From Alteromonas sp. LMIT006 (GTDB lineage Bacteria; Pseudomonadota; Gammaproteobacteria; Enterobacterales; Alteromonadaceae): DNA of 64,000 bases. Location of the stretch: NCBI RefSeq assembly GCF_024300645.1, contig NZ_CP101291.1, forward strand, positions 1,612,001 through 1,676,000. The letters are read 5' to 3'. The position numbers and the translations under genes were made by a program. This document shows positions 8,313 to 17,386 of this stretch, piece by piece. Positions within the stretch are counted from its first letter, which is position 1. Every line of letters begins with the position of its first letter. The notes beneath the pieces were generated by a model, which saw nothing but the letters and a program-made list of their open reading frames with translations, made no database searches and was not told the DNA's origin.

Positions 8313-9710
8313 TCAGTAGTTCGCATTACCCGGTGTGCGTGGGAAGGGGATCACATCACGCACATTCTGCATACCTGTGACATAGGCAACCAGTCGTTCG
8401 AAGCCCAAACCGAAACCTGCGTGAGGTACGGTACCATAGCGACGCAAGTCACGATACCAGCTGTAATCTTCTTTGCTCAGTCCCATTTCTGCTAAACGCG
8501 CATCAAAGACATCCAAACGCTCTTCCCGTTGAGAGCCACCAATGATTTCACCAATCCCTGGCGCCAAGACATCCATCGCGGCAACGGTTTTACCGTCATC
8601 GTTTAGGCGCATGTAAAATGCTTTAATGTCTTTGGGATAATTTTGCATGATGATCGGCGCACCAACGTGCTCTTCTGCCAAATAGCGCTCGTGCTCTGAT
8701 GACAAATCAATGCCCCAAGAAACAGGGAATTCAAAGTCCTTGCCACAGTTTTCCAAAATCGTGATCGCATCGGTGTAATCCATGCGCACAAAATCTTGTT
8801 CGATGACTTTCTCTAAGCGGGAGATGGCGTCTTTATTGATGCGCTGAGCAAAAAACGCCATATCGTCGGCGCGTTCTTCTAATACCGCTTTGAATACATA
8901 TTTCAGCATGTCTTCGGCCAGACCGGCGATGGTATTCAAATCGGCAAACGCGACTTCTGGCTCAACCATCCAAAACTCGGCCAAATGGCGCGACGTATTG
9001 GAGTTCTCGGCACGGAAAGTGGGGCCAAAGGTATATACTTTGGACATCGCTGTACAATAAGTTTCGACGTTGAGCTGACCCGATACGGTCAGGAAGGTCT
9101 CTTTGCCAAAAAAGTCTTCCGAATAGTCCACTTCGCCTTTGTCATCGCGTGGAATGTTCATCATGTCCAAGGTTGAGACGCGGAACATTTCACCGGCACC
9201 TTCAGTATCTGAAGCGGTTAGGATCGGTGTTGAGATCCACATATAGCCACGCTCATGGAAGAAACGGTGCACGGCTTGGCTCAAACAGTTGCGCACTCGT
9301 GTCACTGCGCCAATGACATTGGTACGAGGGCGAAGGTGTGCATGTTCGCGAAGGTATTCAATCGAATGGCGTTTGGCCGCCATAGGGTAGGTGTCTGGGT
9401 TTTCGACCCAACCGATCACGCGAATGTCGTTGGCCTCAAGCTCAAGCGCTTGGCCTTGCCCTTCGGAGGCTTTGACGGTGGCATCCACTTCTAATGAACA
9501 GCCCGCAGTTAATCGAGTGACTTCATCGTAATTGGCGAGGGTATTGAGGGCAATGACTTGTACGGGATCAAAACAGCTGCCATCGTGCAATGCAACGAAA
9601 GACAAACCAGCTTTAGAATCGCGTCGGGTGCGCACCCAACCTTTTACGGTGACCGTATCACCGATTGCATAAGTACCGTTTAGTACATCAGTCACTGCGG
9701 CATACGCCAT
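8313..9710 (-). CDS. asnS: Asparaginyl-tRNA synthetase
   Basis: A 465-residue class IIb aminoacyl-tRNA synthetase that charges tRNA-Asn. An N-terminal OB-fold anticodon domain ([16 protein letters not shown]) is followed by the catalytic domain. Motif 2 is [21 protein letters not shown]-like and motif 3 contains [12 protein letters not shown]. The size equals E. coli AsnS (466). An AGGAG ribosome site precedes the ATG, and a promoter is visible between this gene and bioA, so it can be transcribed independently of bioA. Confidence 0.96.
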   Translation of the reverse strand: MAYAAVTDVLNGTYAIGDTVTVKGWVRTRRDSKAGLSFVALHDGSCFDPVQVIALNTLANYDEVTRLTAGCSLEVDATVKASEGQGQALELEANDIRVIGWVENPDTYPMAAKRHSIEYLREHAHLRPRTNVIGAVTRVRNCLSQAVHRFFHERGYMWISTPILTASDTEGAGEMFRVSTLDMMNIPRDDKGEVDYSEDFFGKETFLTVSGQLNVETYCTAMSKVYTFGPTFRAENSNTSRHLAEFWMVEPEVAFADLNTIAGLAEDMLKYVFKAVLEERADDMAFFAQRINKDAISRLEKVIEQDFVRMDYTDAITILENCGKDFEFPVSWGIDLSSEHERYLAEEHVGAPIIMQNYPKDIKAFYMRLNDDGKTVAAMDVLAPGIGEIIGGSQREERLDVFDARLAEMGLSKEDYSWYRDLRRYGTVPHAGFGLGFERLVAYVTGMQNVRDVIPFPRTPGNANY

Positions 9711-9743
9711 AGTTAATTACTCCTAAATTTTTGCTTGCGCGGG

Positions 9744-9773
9744 ATTATACGCATATTGAAAGCGAATGCCCAA
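9744..9773 (-). promoter_or_regulatory. Sigma70-type promoter of asnS
   Basis: On the minus strand, TTGGGC and a perfect TATAAT are separated by 18 bp, with the -10 box about 35 bp before the asnS start codon. The -10 match is perfect; the -35 is partial. Confidence 0.55.
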
Positions 9774-9779
9774 TAAAAA

Positions 9780-11048
9780 CTAAATTTGCACCCCAGTATA
9801 TATCGCATCACATAAGGCTTTAATGTGCTCTGGTTCACTGATAAACGGCGGCATGATGTACACTAATTTGCCAAAAGGGCGGATCCACACGCCTTGTTGC
9901 ACAAAATGCGCTTGGATTTTGGCCACATCTACGGGGGTTTTGGTTTCTACCACACCAATTGCACCCAAAATCCGGACATCAGCGACCTGAGGTAACTCAG
10001 CGCACCGGGGTAAATAGGCCTGAAGGGCCTGTTCAATTTGCGCCACCTGTGCCTGCCATGCTCCGCTGGCGATAAGTTCTAGCGACGCCGAGGCCACAGC
10101 ACAAGCCAAAGGATTGCCCATATACGTCGGGCCATGCATAAACACTCCGGGGGCGCCTTGGCACACCCCTAAGGCCACATCTTCGGTGCACAAGGTCGCA
10201 GCCATGGTCATATACCCGCCTGTCAGGGCTTTACCCAGACACAAAATATCAGGGGTAATGCCAGCGTGTTCGCAGGCAAATAACTTCCCAGTACGTCCAA
10301 AGCCCGTGGCGATTTCATCGGCGATCAACAAAATATTATACTCATCGCATAGTTGTCTTACTCGACGCACATACTCAGGGTGATACAGGCGCATCCCACC
10401 AGCACCTTGTACGACGGGCTCCAATATAATGGCGGCGATTTCGTGATGATGATCATTGAGTGTATCAACAAGAGGGGCTAGCTCATCTTCGTTCCACGTT
10501 TGGCCAAAACGGGTTTGTGGCGCGGGCACAAAAATTTGCTCAGCGAGCACATTTTTAAATAACGAGTGCATGCCATTGATGGGATCACACACCGACATGG
10601 CCGCAAACGTATCACCGTGATAGCCATTGCGCGGCGAGAGAATTTTGTGTTTGTGTGGCTGACCTTGGCAGGCAAAATATTGCAACGCCATCTTAATGGC
10701 GACTTCAACCGATACGGATCCTGAGTCGGCAAAAAATACGCGATTTAACCCCTCAGGTACCATAGCCAATAACTGTTTAGCCAGTTTAATGGCTGGCTCA
10801 TGGGTCAAACCACCAAACATAATATGCGAAAACTCATCGACCTGACGCTTCACTGCGGCATTGATATGTGGGTGGTTGTAACCGTGGATCGCCGCCCACC
10901 ACGATGACATCCCATCGATGAGCATCTCCCCACTGGCAAGGGTGATATGCACGCCATCGGTTTTGCTCACCTCATAGCAAGGCAATGGCTCAGTTGCCGA
11001 GGTATAGGGGTGCCAGATGTGGGCTTTGTCGTAATCGATGTTGTTCAT
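9780..11048 (-). CDS. bioA: Adenosylmethionine-8-amino-7-oxononanoate aminotransferase
   Basis: A 422-residue class III PLP aminotransferase that converts KAPA to DAPA using S-adenosylmethionine as amino donor in biotin synthesis. The N-terminal HPYTS and SSWWAAIHGYNHP substrate-site motifs typical of BioA are present. So are the PLP motifs DEIATGFGRTG and LGKALTGGYM, which carries the Schiff-base Lys. Length is typical (about 430). The gene diverges from bioBFCD with the probable BirA operator in between, the classic enterobacterial arrangement. Confidence 0.95.
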   Translation of the reverse strand: MNNIDYDKAHIWHPYTSATEPLPCYEVSKTDGVHITLASGEMLIDGMSSWWAAIHGYNHPHINAAVKRQVDEFSHIMFGGLTHEPAIKLAKQLLAMVPEGLNRVFFADSGSVSVEVAIKMALQYFACQGQPHKHKILSPRNGYHGDTFAAMSVCDPINGMHSLFKNVLAEQIFVPAPQTRFGQTWNEDELAPLVDTLNDHHHEIAAIILEPVVQGAGGMRLYHPEYVRRVRQLCDEYNILLIADEIATGFGRTGKLFACEHAGITPDILCLGKALTGGYMTMAATLCTEDVALGVCQGAPGVFMHGPTYMGNPLACAVASASLELIASGAWQAQVAQIEQALQAYLPRCAELPQVADVRILGAIGVVETKTPVDVAKIQAHFVQQGVWIRPFGKLVYIMPPFISEPEHIKALCDAIYTGVQI

Positions 11049-11067
11049 TTGGTTGTTTTTTATACAT

Positions 11068-11100
11068 AGGTCAACTTCGTATGTTTTATTAAGTTGACAA
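11068..11100. promoter_or_regulatory. Probable BirA operator between bioA and bioB
   Basis: An inverted repeat with 9-bp half-sites AGGTCAACT and AGTTGACAA separated by 15 bp (perfect inner arms GTCAACTT / AAGTTGAC). This is the half-site size and spacing of the gammaproteobacterial BirA operator (TTGTAAACC-N14/16-GGTTTACAA). The right half contains TTGACA (11094-11099), which with TAGACT 16 bp on makes a plausible bioB promoter, so binding would block transcription. Biotin-loaded BirA as the ligand is inferred. Confidence 0.72.
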
Positions 11101-11164
11101 GTTGAAGCATGTGCATAGACTAAGCGTTAACTACGATTAAGTAAAGACTGCAAAAGTAACCAAG

Positions 11165-12226
11165 ATGAACGCGCAAATTCCCCAGGCCCCTGATCAAATT
11201 AGACACAATTGGACGCAAAGCGAAGTAGACGCTTTGTTTGCATTGCCTTTTAACGATTTATTATTCCAAGCACAAACGGTACATCGTACGCATTTTGACC
11301 CAAATCACGTGCAAGTCAGCACCTTGTTATCGATTAAAACCGGTGCGTGCCCAGAAGACTGTAAATACTGCCCGCAAAGTGCGCGGTATGACACCGGTTT
11401 AGAAAAAGAACGTTTGTTGGAAATTGAAAAAGTCATCGAGCGCGCGAAAGAAGCAAAGGCAGCCGGCTCGACCCGTTTTTGTATGGGGGCGGCGTGGCGC
11501 AATCCCAAAGATCGCGATATGCCGTATGTTGTGGATATGGTCAAACAAGTCAAAGCGATGGGCATGGAAACCTGTATGACGTTGGGCATGCTCACGCGCG
11601 ACCAAGCCTTAATGCTCAAGCAAGCGGGCCTGGATTATTACAACCATAATCTAGATACGTCTCCAGAATACTACGGCGATATCATTACCACGCGTACCTA
11701 TCAAGACCGTTTAGACACACTGCAAAATGTGCGCGATGCCGGCATGAATGTGTGCAGTGGCGGGATTGTCGGCATGGGCGAGTCAGCACAAGACCGCTCG
11801 GGCTTGTTGATGGCACTGGCCAATCTTGAACGCCACCCAGAGAGTGTACCGATTAATATGCTGGTCAAAGTCAAAGGCACACCGCTTGATAAGGTGGACG
11901 ACTTGGATGGCTTTGAGTTTATTCGCACCATCGCGGTGGCGCGCATCATGATGCCCAAATCCTATGTGCGGTTATCCGCAGGGCGTGAGGCGATGAACGA
12001 GCAGATGCAGGCGCTGTGTTTTATGGCGGGCGCAAATTCGATTTTTTATGGGTGCAAACTGCTCACCACATCAAACCCAGAATCTCACGCGGATGTTCAG
12101 CTATTCAAAAAGCTCGGGATTAATCGCGAAATGACCAAATCGTTTTCGGATGAAGCGTACGAAGCGGCGTTAGCCGATGAAATCTCAGCGCAAGCTCAAG
12201 CAGAGTTGTATACCGAAGTGAAATAA
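11165..12226 (+). CDS. bioB: Biotin synthase
   Basis: A 353-residue radical-SAM enzyme that inserts sulfur into dethiobiotin. The CxxxCxxC cluster motif appears as [11 protein letters not shown] at about 59-69. Further family motifs are [20 protein letters not shown] and the C-terminal AGANSIFYG, where ligands of the auxiliary [2Fe-2S] cluster lie. It is the first gene of bioBFCD, and its TAA shares one base with the ATG of bioF (TAATG). Confidence 0.97.
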   Translation: MNAQIPQAPDQIRHNWTQSEVDALFALPFNDLLFQAQTVHRTHFDPNHVQVSTLLSIKTGACPEDCKYCPQSARYDTGLEKERLLEIEKVIERAKEAKAAGSTRFCMGAAWRNPKDRDMPYVVDMVKQVKAMGMETCMTLGMLTRDQALMLKQAGLDYYNHNLDTSPEYYGDIITTRTYQDRLDTLQNVRDAGMNVCSGGIVGMGESAQDRSGLLMALANLERHPESVPINMLVKVKGTPLDKVDDLDGFEFIRTIAVARIMMPKSYVRLSAGREAMNEQMQALCFMAGANSIFYGCKLLTTSNPESHADVQLFKKLGINREMTKSFSDEAYEAALADEISAQAQAELYTEVK

Positions 12227-13410
12227 TGGATATGTCTGATTCGTTTGCAAAGCGTTTCCGCGCAGCGCTCGCCAAAAAAGCACAAGAAGACTTACTGCGT
12301 ACTCGTCGTATTGTCGAGGATGATTACGCTGGTGTGCTCAATGTCGATGGCAAGGCGTATTTGAATTTTGCCGCAAACGATTATTTGGGACTGCGTTTTG
12401 ATGAGCGTGTATTGCAACCGTTTGTCGAAGGTCTGTCAAAATATGGCGCAGGCTCTGGCGCATCGCCACTGGTCACCGGTCATAGTATTGAGCATGCGCG
12501 CTTGGAAGCTTGGTTAGCTGAAAAGCTTGGCCGCGAAGCGGTGTTGTTGTTCTCTTCTGGCTTTGCAGCCAATCACGCCTTGTGCCAAGCGCTGTTACAA
12601 AAAAACGATGTGGTGGTAAGCGATAAACTGATGCATGCTTCGTTTATTGAGGGCGCCATGGTCAGTGAGGCGCACTTAAAACGCTTCGCCCACAACGATA
12701 TCGCACATGCGAGGACGTTACTAGACGGGATTGATTCAAGTCATGCGGTGTTGCTTGCGTCAGAAGGCGTCTTCAGCATGGATGGTGATACTGCTCCAGT
12801 GGCTGATTTAGTTTCGCTCGCACATGAGAGTAACGCCATGTTGATGCTTGATGATGCGCATGCATTAGGAGTGTTAGGTGACAGAGGCCTTGGCAGTGTC
12901 GATGCGTTTAATTTAACACAAGACGATTGTCCGGTATTGATGGGCACCTTTGGTAAAGCGGTGGGCACATCCGGAGCGTTTATTGCCGGTTCACATGAGT
13001 TGATTGATTATCTGGTCAATCACGCCAAACACTATATTTATTCTACCGCGATGAGCGCGGCCAATGCGCGGGCGACGTTGGCCAGTCTTGAGTTGATTGT
13101 AGCCGGTGAGCAGCGGACTCGTTTATTCGCTAATATCGCCCGTTTTCGTGACGGTGTGGCGCGTCACGGGTTACCTGTTTTGGCTTCCAATACTGCTATT
13201 CAGCCGTTTATTATCGGTTCTGCCGATGGCGTGTTACAGGCATCCGACTATCTTCGTTCATTGGGGGTGTGGGTCGGCGCCATTCGCTCGCCTACCGTAC
13301 CTAAAGGCTCCGACCGCTTGCGTATTACCTTATCCGCGGTGCATTGTGATAAAGACATCGATGCGCTGATTGATGCCTTGTGTTTGCTAAGAGAGCAAGA
13401 ATGGGGGTAG
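12226..13410 (+). CDS. bioF: 8-amino-7-oxononanoate synthase
   Basis: A 394-residue alpha-oxoamine synthase that condenses L-alanine with pimeloyl-thioester to make KAPA. Motifs seen are ANDYLGL, GAGSGASPLVTGH, LLFSSGFAANHA, HASFIEGA, DDAHALGVLG and TFGKAVGTSGAF, which holds the PLP lysine. It starts inside the bioB stop (TAATG), and its own end overlaps the bioC start by 10 bp, so the operon is tightly coupled. Confidence 0.96.
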   Translation: MDMSDSFAKRFRAALAKKAQEDLLRTRRIVEDDYAGVLNVDGKAYLNFAANDYLGLRFDERVLQPFVEGLSKYGAGSGASPLVTGHSIEHARLEAWLAEKLGREAVLLFSSGFAANHALCQALLQKNDVVVSDKLMHASFIEGAMVSEAHLKRFAHNDIAHARTLLDGIDSSHAVLLASEGVFSMDGDTAPVADLVSLAHESNAMLMLDDAHALGVLGDRGLGSVDAFNLTQDDCPVLMGTFGKAVGTSGAFIAGSHELIDYLVNHAKHYIYSTAMSAANARATLASLELIVAGEQRTRLFANIARFRDGVARHGLPVLASNTAIQPFIIGSADGVLQASDYLRSLGVWVGAIRSPTVPKGSDRLRITLSAVHCDKDIDALIDALCLLREQEWG

Positions 13411-14159
13411 TCAATACATCGCCCACGGTGGATAAAATGCGTGTGGCCGAACAGTTTTCACGCCATGCCTCAGAGTATGTTAAACAAGCAAAAGTTCAGC
13501 ACCGCATTGCGGTTGAAGGCTTGGCTCGAGCATCAAAATGGTTTGCTGGCCGTGGTGAGTGTGTTGTCGACTTAGGGTGCGGGGTAGGGCACAACTTAGA
13601 TGCGTTGAGTGAGTACGCTGAAAAAGTCATTGGGGTCGATATTGCCACTGGTATGGTGGCTAATAATGTCTCTTCGCATCTTATTGTACAAAGCGATTTT
13701 GACGAGTTGAGTTTACCAAATGCATCGGTCGATTTTGTATTTTCATCAATGGCCTTGCAATGGTCGAATTCTCCGATGCGAGTTTTGAGTCATATTCATC
13801 GCATTTTAAAGCCAGGTGGCCGAGCCATGTGTGCCATTATGGTGTCGCCAAGTTTTGTGCGGTTGCATGAGGCGTTTACCGCTGCGGGCTTACCAGGACG
13901 GATCAATGAATTTGCAGCGAGCTCAGCATGGCACAGTGAGTTATTCAGTGAGTGTCAGTTGGACGAGCAAGTGTTTGTTGATGAGTTTGACGATTTTCGT
14001 GCGATGATGGGCTCAATTAAAGAGATTGGGGCGAGTACCGTGATAAGTCAAGCCGATGTGTCTCCAATAGGTCGTGCTCAATATGAACACATTATCGATG
14101 GTTTAGAAGGTGATTACAGTCTGGATTATCGCGTGTGTTTTTTGTCTTTAGTTAAGTAG
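13401..14159 (+). CDS. bioC: Malonyl-ACP O-methyltransferase
   Basis: A 252-residue SAM-dependent methyltransferase that methylates malonyl-ACP to open the pimelate branch of biotin synthesis. The SAM-binding motif I is VVDLGCGVGHNLDAL (about 55-70), followed by the acidic end of strand 2 (VIGVDIA) and the post-motif FVFSSMALQW. The N-terminal VAEQFSRHASEY is typical of BioC. ATG at 13401 lies inside the end of bioF with AAGAGAG upstream; an ATG at 13437 is a possible later start. Confidence 0.92.
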   Translation: MGVVNTSPTVDKMRVAEQFSRHASEYVKQAKVQHRIAVEGLARASKWFAGRGECVVDLGCGVGHNLDALSEYAEKVIGVDIATGMVANNVSSHLIVQSDFDELSLPNASVDFVFSSMALQWSNSPMRVLSHIHRILKPGGRAMCAIMVSPSFVRLHEAFTAAGLPGRINEFAASSAWHSELFSECQLDEQVFVDEFDDFRAMMGSIKEIGASTVISQADVSPIGRAQYEHIIDGLEGDYSLDYRVCFLSLVK

Positions 14160-14173
14160 AGGGTATGAGAATT

Positions 14174-14854
14174 ATGCAGGCGTTTTTTGTCACTGGCACG
14201 GATACGGATGTAGGCAAAACCGTCATCAGTGCGGGTCTTATGTTGGCGCTGACACAACATGGTCATTCTGTGATTGGACACAAGCCCATTTCGGCTGGGT
14301 GCGAGCTGGTTATTGAAGATGGGGAAGCCGGCTTACACAATGAAGATGCCTTGGCGTTGATGGCGCAAGCATCGGTTCAACTGCCCTATGAATGGGTCAA
14401 TCCCATTGCGTTTGCACAGCCAATTGCCCCGCACATCGCAGCAGACATGGCGCATCAGGCAATCGATACAGCGGTATTGGATGAGGCGTTGGCGCGTTTA
14501 CAGCAAGTCGATGCAGATGTTTTGTTGGTCGAAGGCGCGGGCGGTTGGGCGTTGCCCATTGGCAATGGCAAGCTGTTGTCTGAGTGGGTGGCCAAGCATC
14601 AATTACCCGTTGTGATCGTGGTAGCGTTGCGTCTGGGGTGTCTCAATCATGCGTTGTTAACCTATCAGGCGGTCAAAGCCAGTGGCTGTGACGTATTGGG
14701 TTGGGTGGCGAATGATTTTTGTGACCAGCCGTTTGCGCAAGAGAATATCAAAACACTCAAATCCATGTTGGATGCGCCGTGTTTGGGTGTGGTGGGTAAG
14801 GTGTCGAGAGCAGAAGAAGTCGCGGCGCAATTGGATGTGAAGGCTTTGGGTTAG
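14174..14854 (+). CDS. bioD: Dethiobiotin synthetase
   Basis: A 226-residue ATP-dependent carboxylase of the P-loop family that closes the ureido ring to give dethiobiotin. The P-loop is GTDTDVGKT near the N-terminus. HKPISAG and VLLVEGAGGW are the substrate and switch motifs. AGAGGG at 14158 has good spacing to the ATG at 14174 but sits against the upstream ATG at 14165, which decides the start. It is the last gene of bioBFCD and converges on the PIN toxin gene. Confidence 0.94.
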   Translation: MQAFFVTGTDTDVGKTVISAGLMLALTQHGHSVIGHKPISAGCELVIEDGEAGLHNEDALALMAQASVQLPYEWVNPIAFAQPIAPHIAADMAHQAIDTAVLDEALARLQQVDADVLLVEGAGGWALPIGNGKLLSEWVAKHQLPVVIVVALRLGCLNHALLTYQAVKASGCDVLGWVANDFCDQPFAQENIKTLKSMLDAPCLGVVGKVSRAEEVAAQLDVKALG

Positions 14855-14860
14855 AGCCAG

Positions 14861-15283
14861 TTACTTTTTTAAGCTTTTACAAATTCTAATTAGCTCCAAT
14901 GGCTCGTATACTGGGAGCTGAATACCTTTATAGTCCTTTGGGTTTCGCGTGACAATACCATCGGCTTTGCTGCACATACCCGAATATACTTGAACTGCAT
15001 CTTCGAAGTCCTTTAGTTCTGAATGTAGTGCTAAGTCTATGACTTTAGAATCAACAGATGATAGTTCGAAAATTGTAAGTAACTTTTCAATACTTGAGCG
15101 AGCGTGTTTTCGATTGTAAGTTTTTGATATTAAGTAATCTAAAGTGGTGACAGTTGTTGCACACAAGAATCCTCTTAAACGTCCTTGCTCAACAAAACTT
15201 ATTAATGTCGAAGAGTTTTTTACAAATTCATCACGTTCAAGCAGGACATCGAGCACGATGTTTGTATCAAATAAGATTTTCAC
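14861..15283 (-). CDS. PIN-domain ribonuclease toxin (VapC-like)
   Basis: A 140-residue PIN-domain protein. The opening strand ILFDTNIVLDVLLER carries the first acidic residue (D6), with later conserved acidics around EDAVQ and ADGIVTRNPKDY. That set forms the Mg2+-binding nuclease pocket of PIN toxins. Translation starts at GTG, overlapping the antitoxin stop by 4 bp (GTGA), as in toxin-antitoxin pairs. It probably cleaves RNA when released from the antitoxin; the target is unknown. Confidence 0.82.
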   Translation of the reverse strand: MKILFDTNIVLDVLLERDEFVKNSSTLISFVEQGRLRGFLCATTVTTLDYLISKTYNRKHARSSIEKLLTIFELSSVDSKVIDLALHSELKDFEDAVQVYSGMCSKADGIVTRNPKDYKGIQLPVYEPLELIRICKSLKK

Positions 15284-15516
15284 AAATATTTGCTTTCAAG
15301 GTGTTTTTTGTAGTCATCAACTGTCAGTTTCACTTTTTTAGAAGAACCAACAAGAGAGCGTGTAATTGGTGCGAGTTCTTGCTTTTCTTCTTCGCTTTGA
15401 ATTGCTGCAAAGTAATTAGCAACCACATGCGAAAGTGAGACACCATTATGCTGAGCATACCTTTTTGCAGAATCAATAAGTCGTTCTTCTAATCTTAATG
15501 TTAGCTTGGACTGCAT
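15280..15516 (-). CDS. DUF6364-type ribbon-helix-helix antitoxin
   Basis: A 78-residue protein whose N-terminus SKLTLRLEERLIDSAKRYA looks like a ribbon-helix-helix DNA-binding domain (strand about 3-9, then two helices to about 45). A basic/acidic tail likely embraces the toxin. This layout matches the DUF6364 antitoxins found next to PIN toxins. It lies directly upstream of the PIN gene with a 4-bp overlap, and a GGAGG ribosome site precedes the ATG. An inverted repeat just upstream is its likely operator. Confidence 0.8.
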   Translation of the reverse strand: MQSKLTLRLEERLIDSAKRYAQHNGVSLSHVVANYFAAIQSEEEKQELAPITRSLVGSSKKVKLTVDDYKKHLESKYL

Positions 15517-15534
15517 AACACCTCCTTAAAAAAT

Positions 15535-15564
15535 GACGTATAAATTTATATATAATTATACGTC
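15535..15564. promoter_or_regulatory. Inverted repeat, likely autoregulatory operator of the DUF6364-PIN pair
   Basis: Perfect 9-bp arms GACGTATAA and TTATACGTC with a 12-bp AT-rich centre lie about 19 bp upstream of the antitoxin start, where an RHH antitoxin would bind to repress its own promoter. The role is inferred from position and symmetry. Confidence 0.6.
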
Positions 15565-15650
15565 TAACTACGTAAAGTGCAATAATGTAAACACAAACTT
15601 TTCATTTAAGCGTCTCCGATCAGAGGAGTTTTGCAAATACCCCAAAAAAA

Positions 15651-16346
15651 TTAAAGATAAAGATGACTCAAGTCACTTCCTTTAGACACAACCGTTTTCT
15701 CAGCGTTCAAAAACTGAATCCCATCTTCAATATCAGCCAATTCCAATGATTCTCCATGCAATATCAACGCACTGCCTTCGCGTATGCCAATGATGGGAAT
15801 GTGCGGATGCAACAAACTAAACTCCATGAGCCGTTGGTCACGCGTTTCACCGTGAAAATCCTTTGGATGCTCATCGGTATAATGCGGGTTGAGTTGGAAT
15901 GGGACAAAACCCAGGGCGTTGAATGAGGGTGGTTCGATGATCGGCATGTCATTGGTGGTGCGAATGGTGGCACCGCAGATATTGGAGCCTGCGCTCCAAC
16001 CAATGTATGGCGTACCGGTTTTGACCGCTTCTTGAATGGGCGCTATTAAGCCTTGGGTTTGTAACTGATACAACAGATGAAACGTATTGCCGCCACCAAC
16101 CAGTATGGCTTCAGCGTCTTTAACAGCTTGAATTGGGTCGCTGAAGGTATGGATCCCGACAACCTGATACTCGGGCAGTGCTTGTTGTACCATCGCCGTG
16201 TAGTCGTCATAAGAGATGCTGACCCCGGCAAAGGGAACGAATAAGAGCCGTTTGCGATCCCCAAGGTGACGGTCAATGAGATCACGATTTGGGGCTAGGT
16301 ATTCTGAATTATGAGCGCGGGAGCTAGAAAGCATTAGTACGTGCAT
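15651..16346 (-). CDS. pepE: Dipeptidase E (alpha-aspartyl dipeptidase)
   Basis: A 231-residue S51-family serine peptidase that hydrolyses Asp-X dipeptides in the cytosol; the Salmonella enzyme has 229 residues. The nucleophile Ser lies in GWSAGSNICG, the Asp in TTNDMPI and the His in NPHYTDEHP, the family's unusual Ser-Asp-His order. GGGNTFHLLY is also conserved. ATG at 16346 with AAGAAGA upstream is preferred over the longer frame start at 16370. Confidence 0.92.
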   Translation of the reverse strand: MHVLMLSSSRAHNSEYLAPNRDLIDRHLGDRKRLLFVPFAGVSISYDDYTAMVQQALPEYQVVGIHTFSDPIQAVKDAEAILVGGGNTFHLLYQLQTQGLIAPIQEAVKTGTPYIGWSAGSNICGATIRTTNDMPIIEPPSFNALGFVPFQLNPHYTDEHPKDFHGETRDQRLMEFSLLHPHIPIIGIREGSALILHGESLELADIEDGIQFLNAEKTVVSKGSDLSHLYL

Positions 16347-16501
16347 GGTGAAATATCTTCTTGTTAGCAATCATTAATGGAGTCATTCTATAACAGATTT
16401 AATCTCAAATTGAAAAACGGTTAATACTGAAGTAGTCCAAGAGGTAGAAAATTAGGCATGATAGGCTATGCTCTTGACAAACAATTTTGTTAGGAAAAAC
16501 T

Positions 16502-16693
16502 ATGTCACAATTCAATTTAAGCAACCTTAAACGCTCTCAACTCGTCATTATACCTGCCATCCTTGCCGCCTATAGCATGGGAGGTAAAGAGACATTTTTA
16601 GGTATGAAAAGTGAGCGGGTCTTTGTGATGTTACTCGCTGTCGTAGTGATTAATTTGATTCTTGAATGTCGCAAGATGGGGAAAGACGGCTAA
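16502..16693 (+). CDS. Small membrane protein, function unknown
   Basis: A 63-residue protein with no family that I recognise. Two hydrophobic stretches are visible, QLVIIPAILAAYSMGG (about 13-28) and VFVMLLAVVVINLIL (about 40-54), so it is probably a two-helix or hairpin membrane protein with basic ends. ATG at 16502 with TAGGA upstream is preferred over the frame start at 16487. It sits alone between pepE and the MazEF pair. Whether it is translated is not certain. Confidence 0.5.
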   Translation: MSQFNLSNLKRSQLVIIPAILAAYSMGGKETFLGMKSERVFVMLLAVVVINLILECRKMGKDG

Positions 16694-16743
16694 GGAGGCA
16701 TCGTTTTAAGCGAGGTTTTTGTACAGCATCAGGCCTCACATCA

Positions 16744-17103
16744 TCAAACGTTGGTACTTTGGGTGGGGCAGCCACTCTGAAATAATGCATTTATGGCCTG
16801 CTTAGTACGTGCACGATCAATCTCAGAGAGACGGCCGGCCCTTCGTAGGATTAGCTCAGCATCTAAAGTAAATATTTTCATTCGCACGATAGAAGGATGT
16901 GCTAATCCAGTAGAGTCCAAGTCCTTGATGTGGATATCCAATGGCCAGGGAAATTGCTTTGAACTAGTGATCATTGCCAACACATATTTTCCGCTTTTAG
17001 ACAATATATCATTGTTTAGAACCAAAGCAGGGCGTCTTTTAGAGGCAGATTTATCGGTAAATGGAAACGGAACCACTACGACATCAAATTGTTCATAAAT
17101 CAC
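16744..17103 (-). CDS. MazF/PemK-family endoribonuclease toxin
   Basis: A 119-residue toxin of the MazF/PemK fold. The N-terminus IYEQFDVVVVPFPFTDKSASKRRPA and the central PALVLNND are the family's S1-S2 strand signature. The frame has an ATG at 17118, but a GTG at 17103 with AAGAGG 6 bp upstream gives the standard N-terminus, so GTG is chosen. It overlaps the end of the antitoxin gene by 11 bp. It probably cuts single-stranded RNA. Confidence 0.86.
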   Translation of the reverse strand: MIYEQFDVVVVPFPFTDKSASKRRPALVLNNDILSKSGKYVLAMITSSKQFPWPLDIHIKDLDSTGLAHPSIVRMKIFTLDAELILRRAGRLSEIDRARTKQAINALFQSGCPTQSTNV

Positions 17104-17323
17104 GGTAGGCCTCTTCATCGTCTAGCGAGTTCCACTCTGTCATCGTTTCTTGCACAGCATGGGTAAATGCAAGGTCGATTGGTTGTGCCTTACGTAATGT
17201 AATGTGCCCAGATTGTTGTTCGAAAACGACTTGATCACCCGCATGTAAGCCGAGCTCCTCTCTCACGGCTTGAGGGATAGTTGCCTGATACTTTTGTGTT
17301 AACCGACTTAGACTGCTTTTCAT
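17093..17323 (-). CDS. PrlF/AbrB-type MazE antitoxin
   Basis: A 76-residue antitoxin. The swapped-hairpin AbrB/MazE DNA-binding domain fills the N-terminus (LTQKYQATIPQAVREELGLHAGDQVVFE, about 7-35), followed by an acidic toxin-binding tail (EWNSLDDEEAYRDL). It is encoded immediately before and overlapping the MazF-like toxin. A palindrome just upstream is the likely autoregulatory operator. Confidence 0.86.
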   Translation of the reverse strand: MKSSLSRLTQKYQATIPQAVREELGLHAGDQVVFEQQSGHITLRKAQPIDLAFTHAVQETMTEWNSLDDEEAYRDL

Positions 17324-17345
17324 AACTTATGCGCCTTTTGGTAAT

Positions 17346-17365
17346 GGGTAATACAAGTATTACCC
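17346..17365. promoter_or_regulatory. Palindromic operator candidate upstream of the MazE-MazF pair
   Basis: GGGTAATAC-AA-GTATTACCC, perfect 9-bp arms with a 2-bp centre, ends 23 bp before the antitoxin ATG. This is a typical position for binding by the antitoxin or the toxin-antitoxin complex. Confidence 0.6.
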
Positions 17366-17386
17366 CAGTATGGGCATTTTGCAAGT

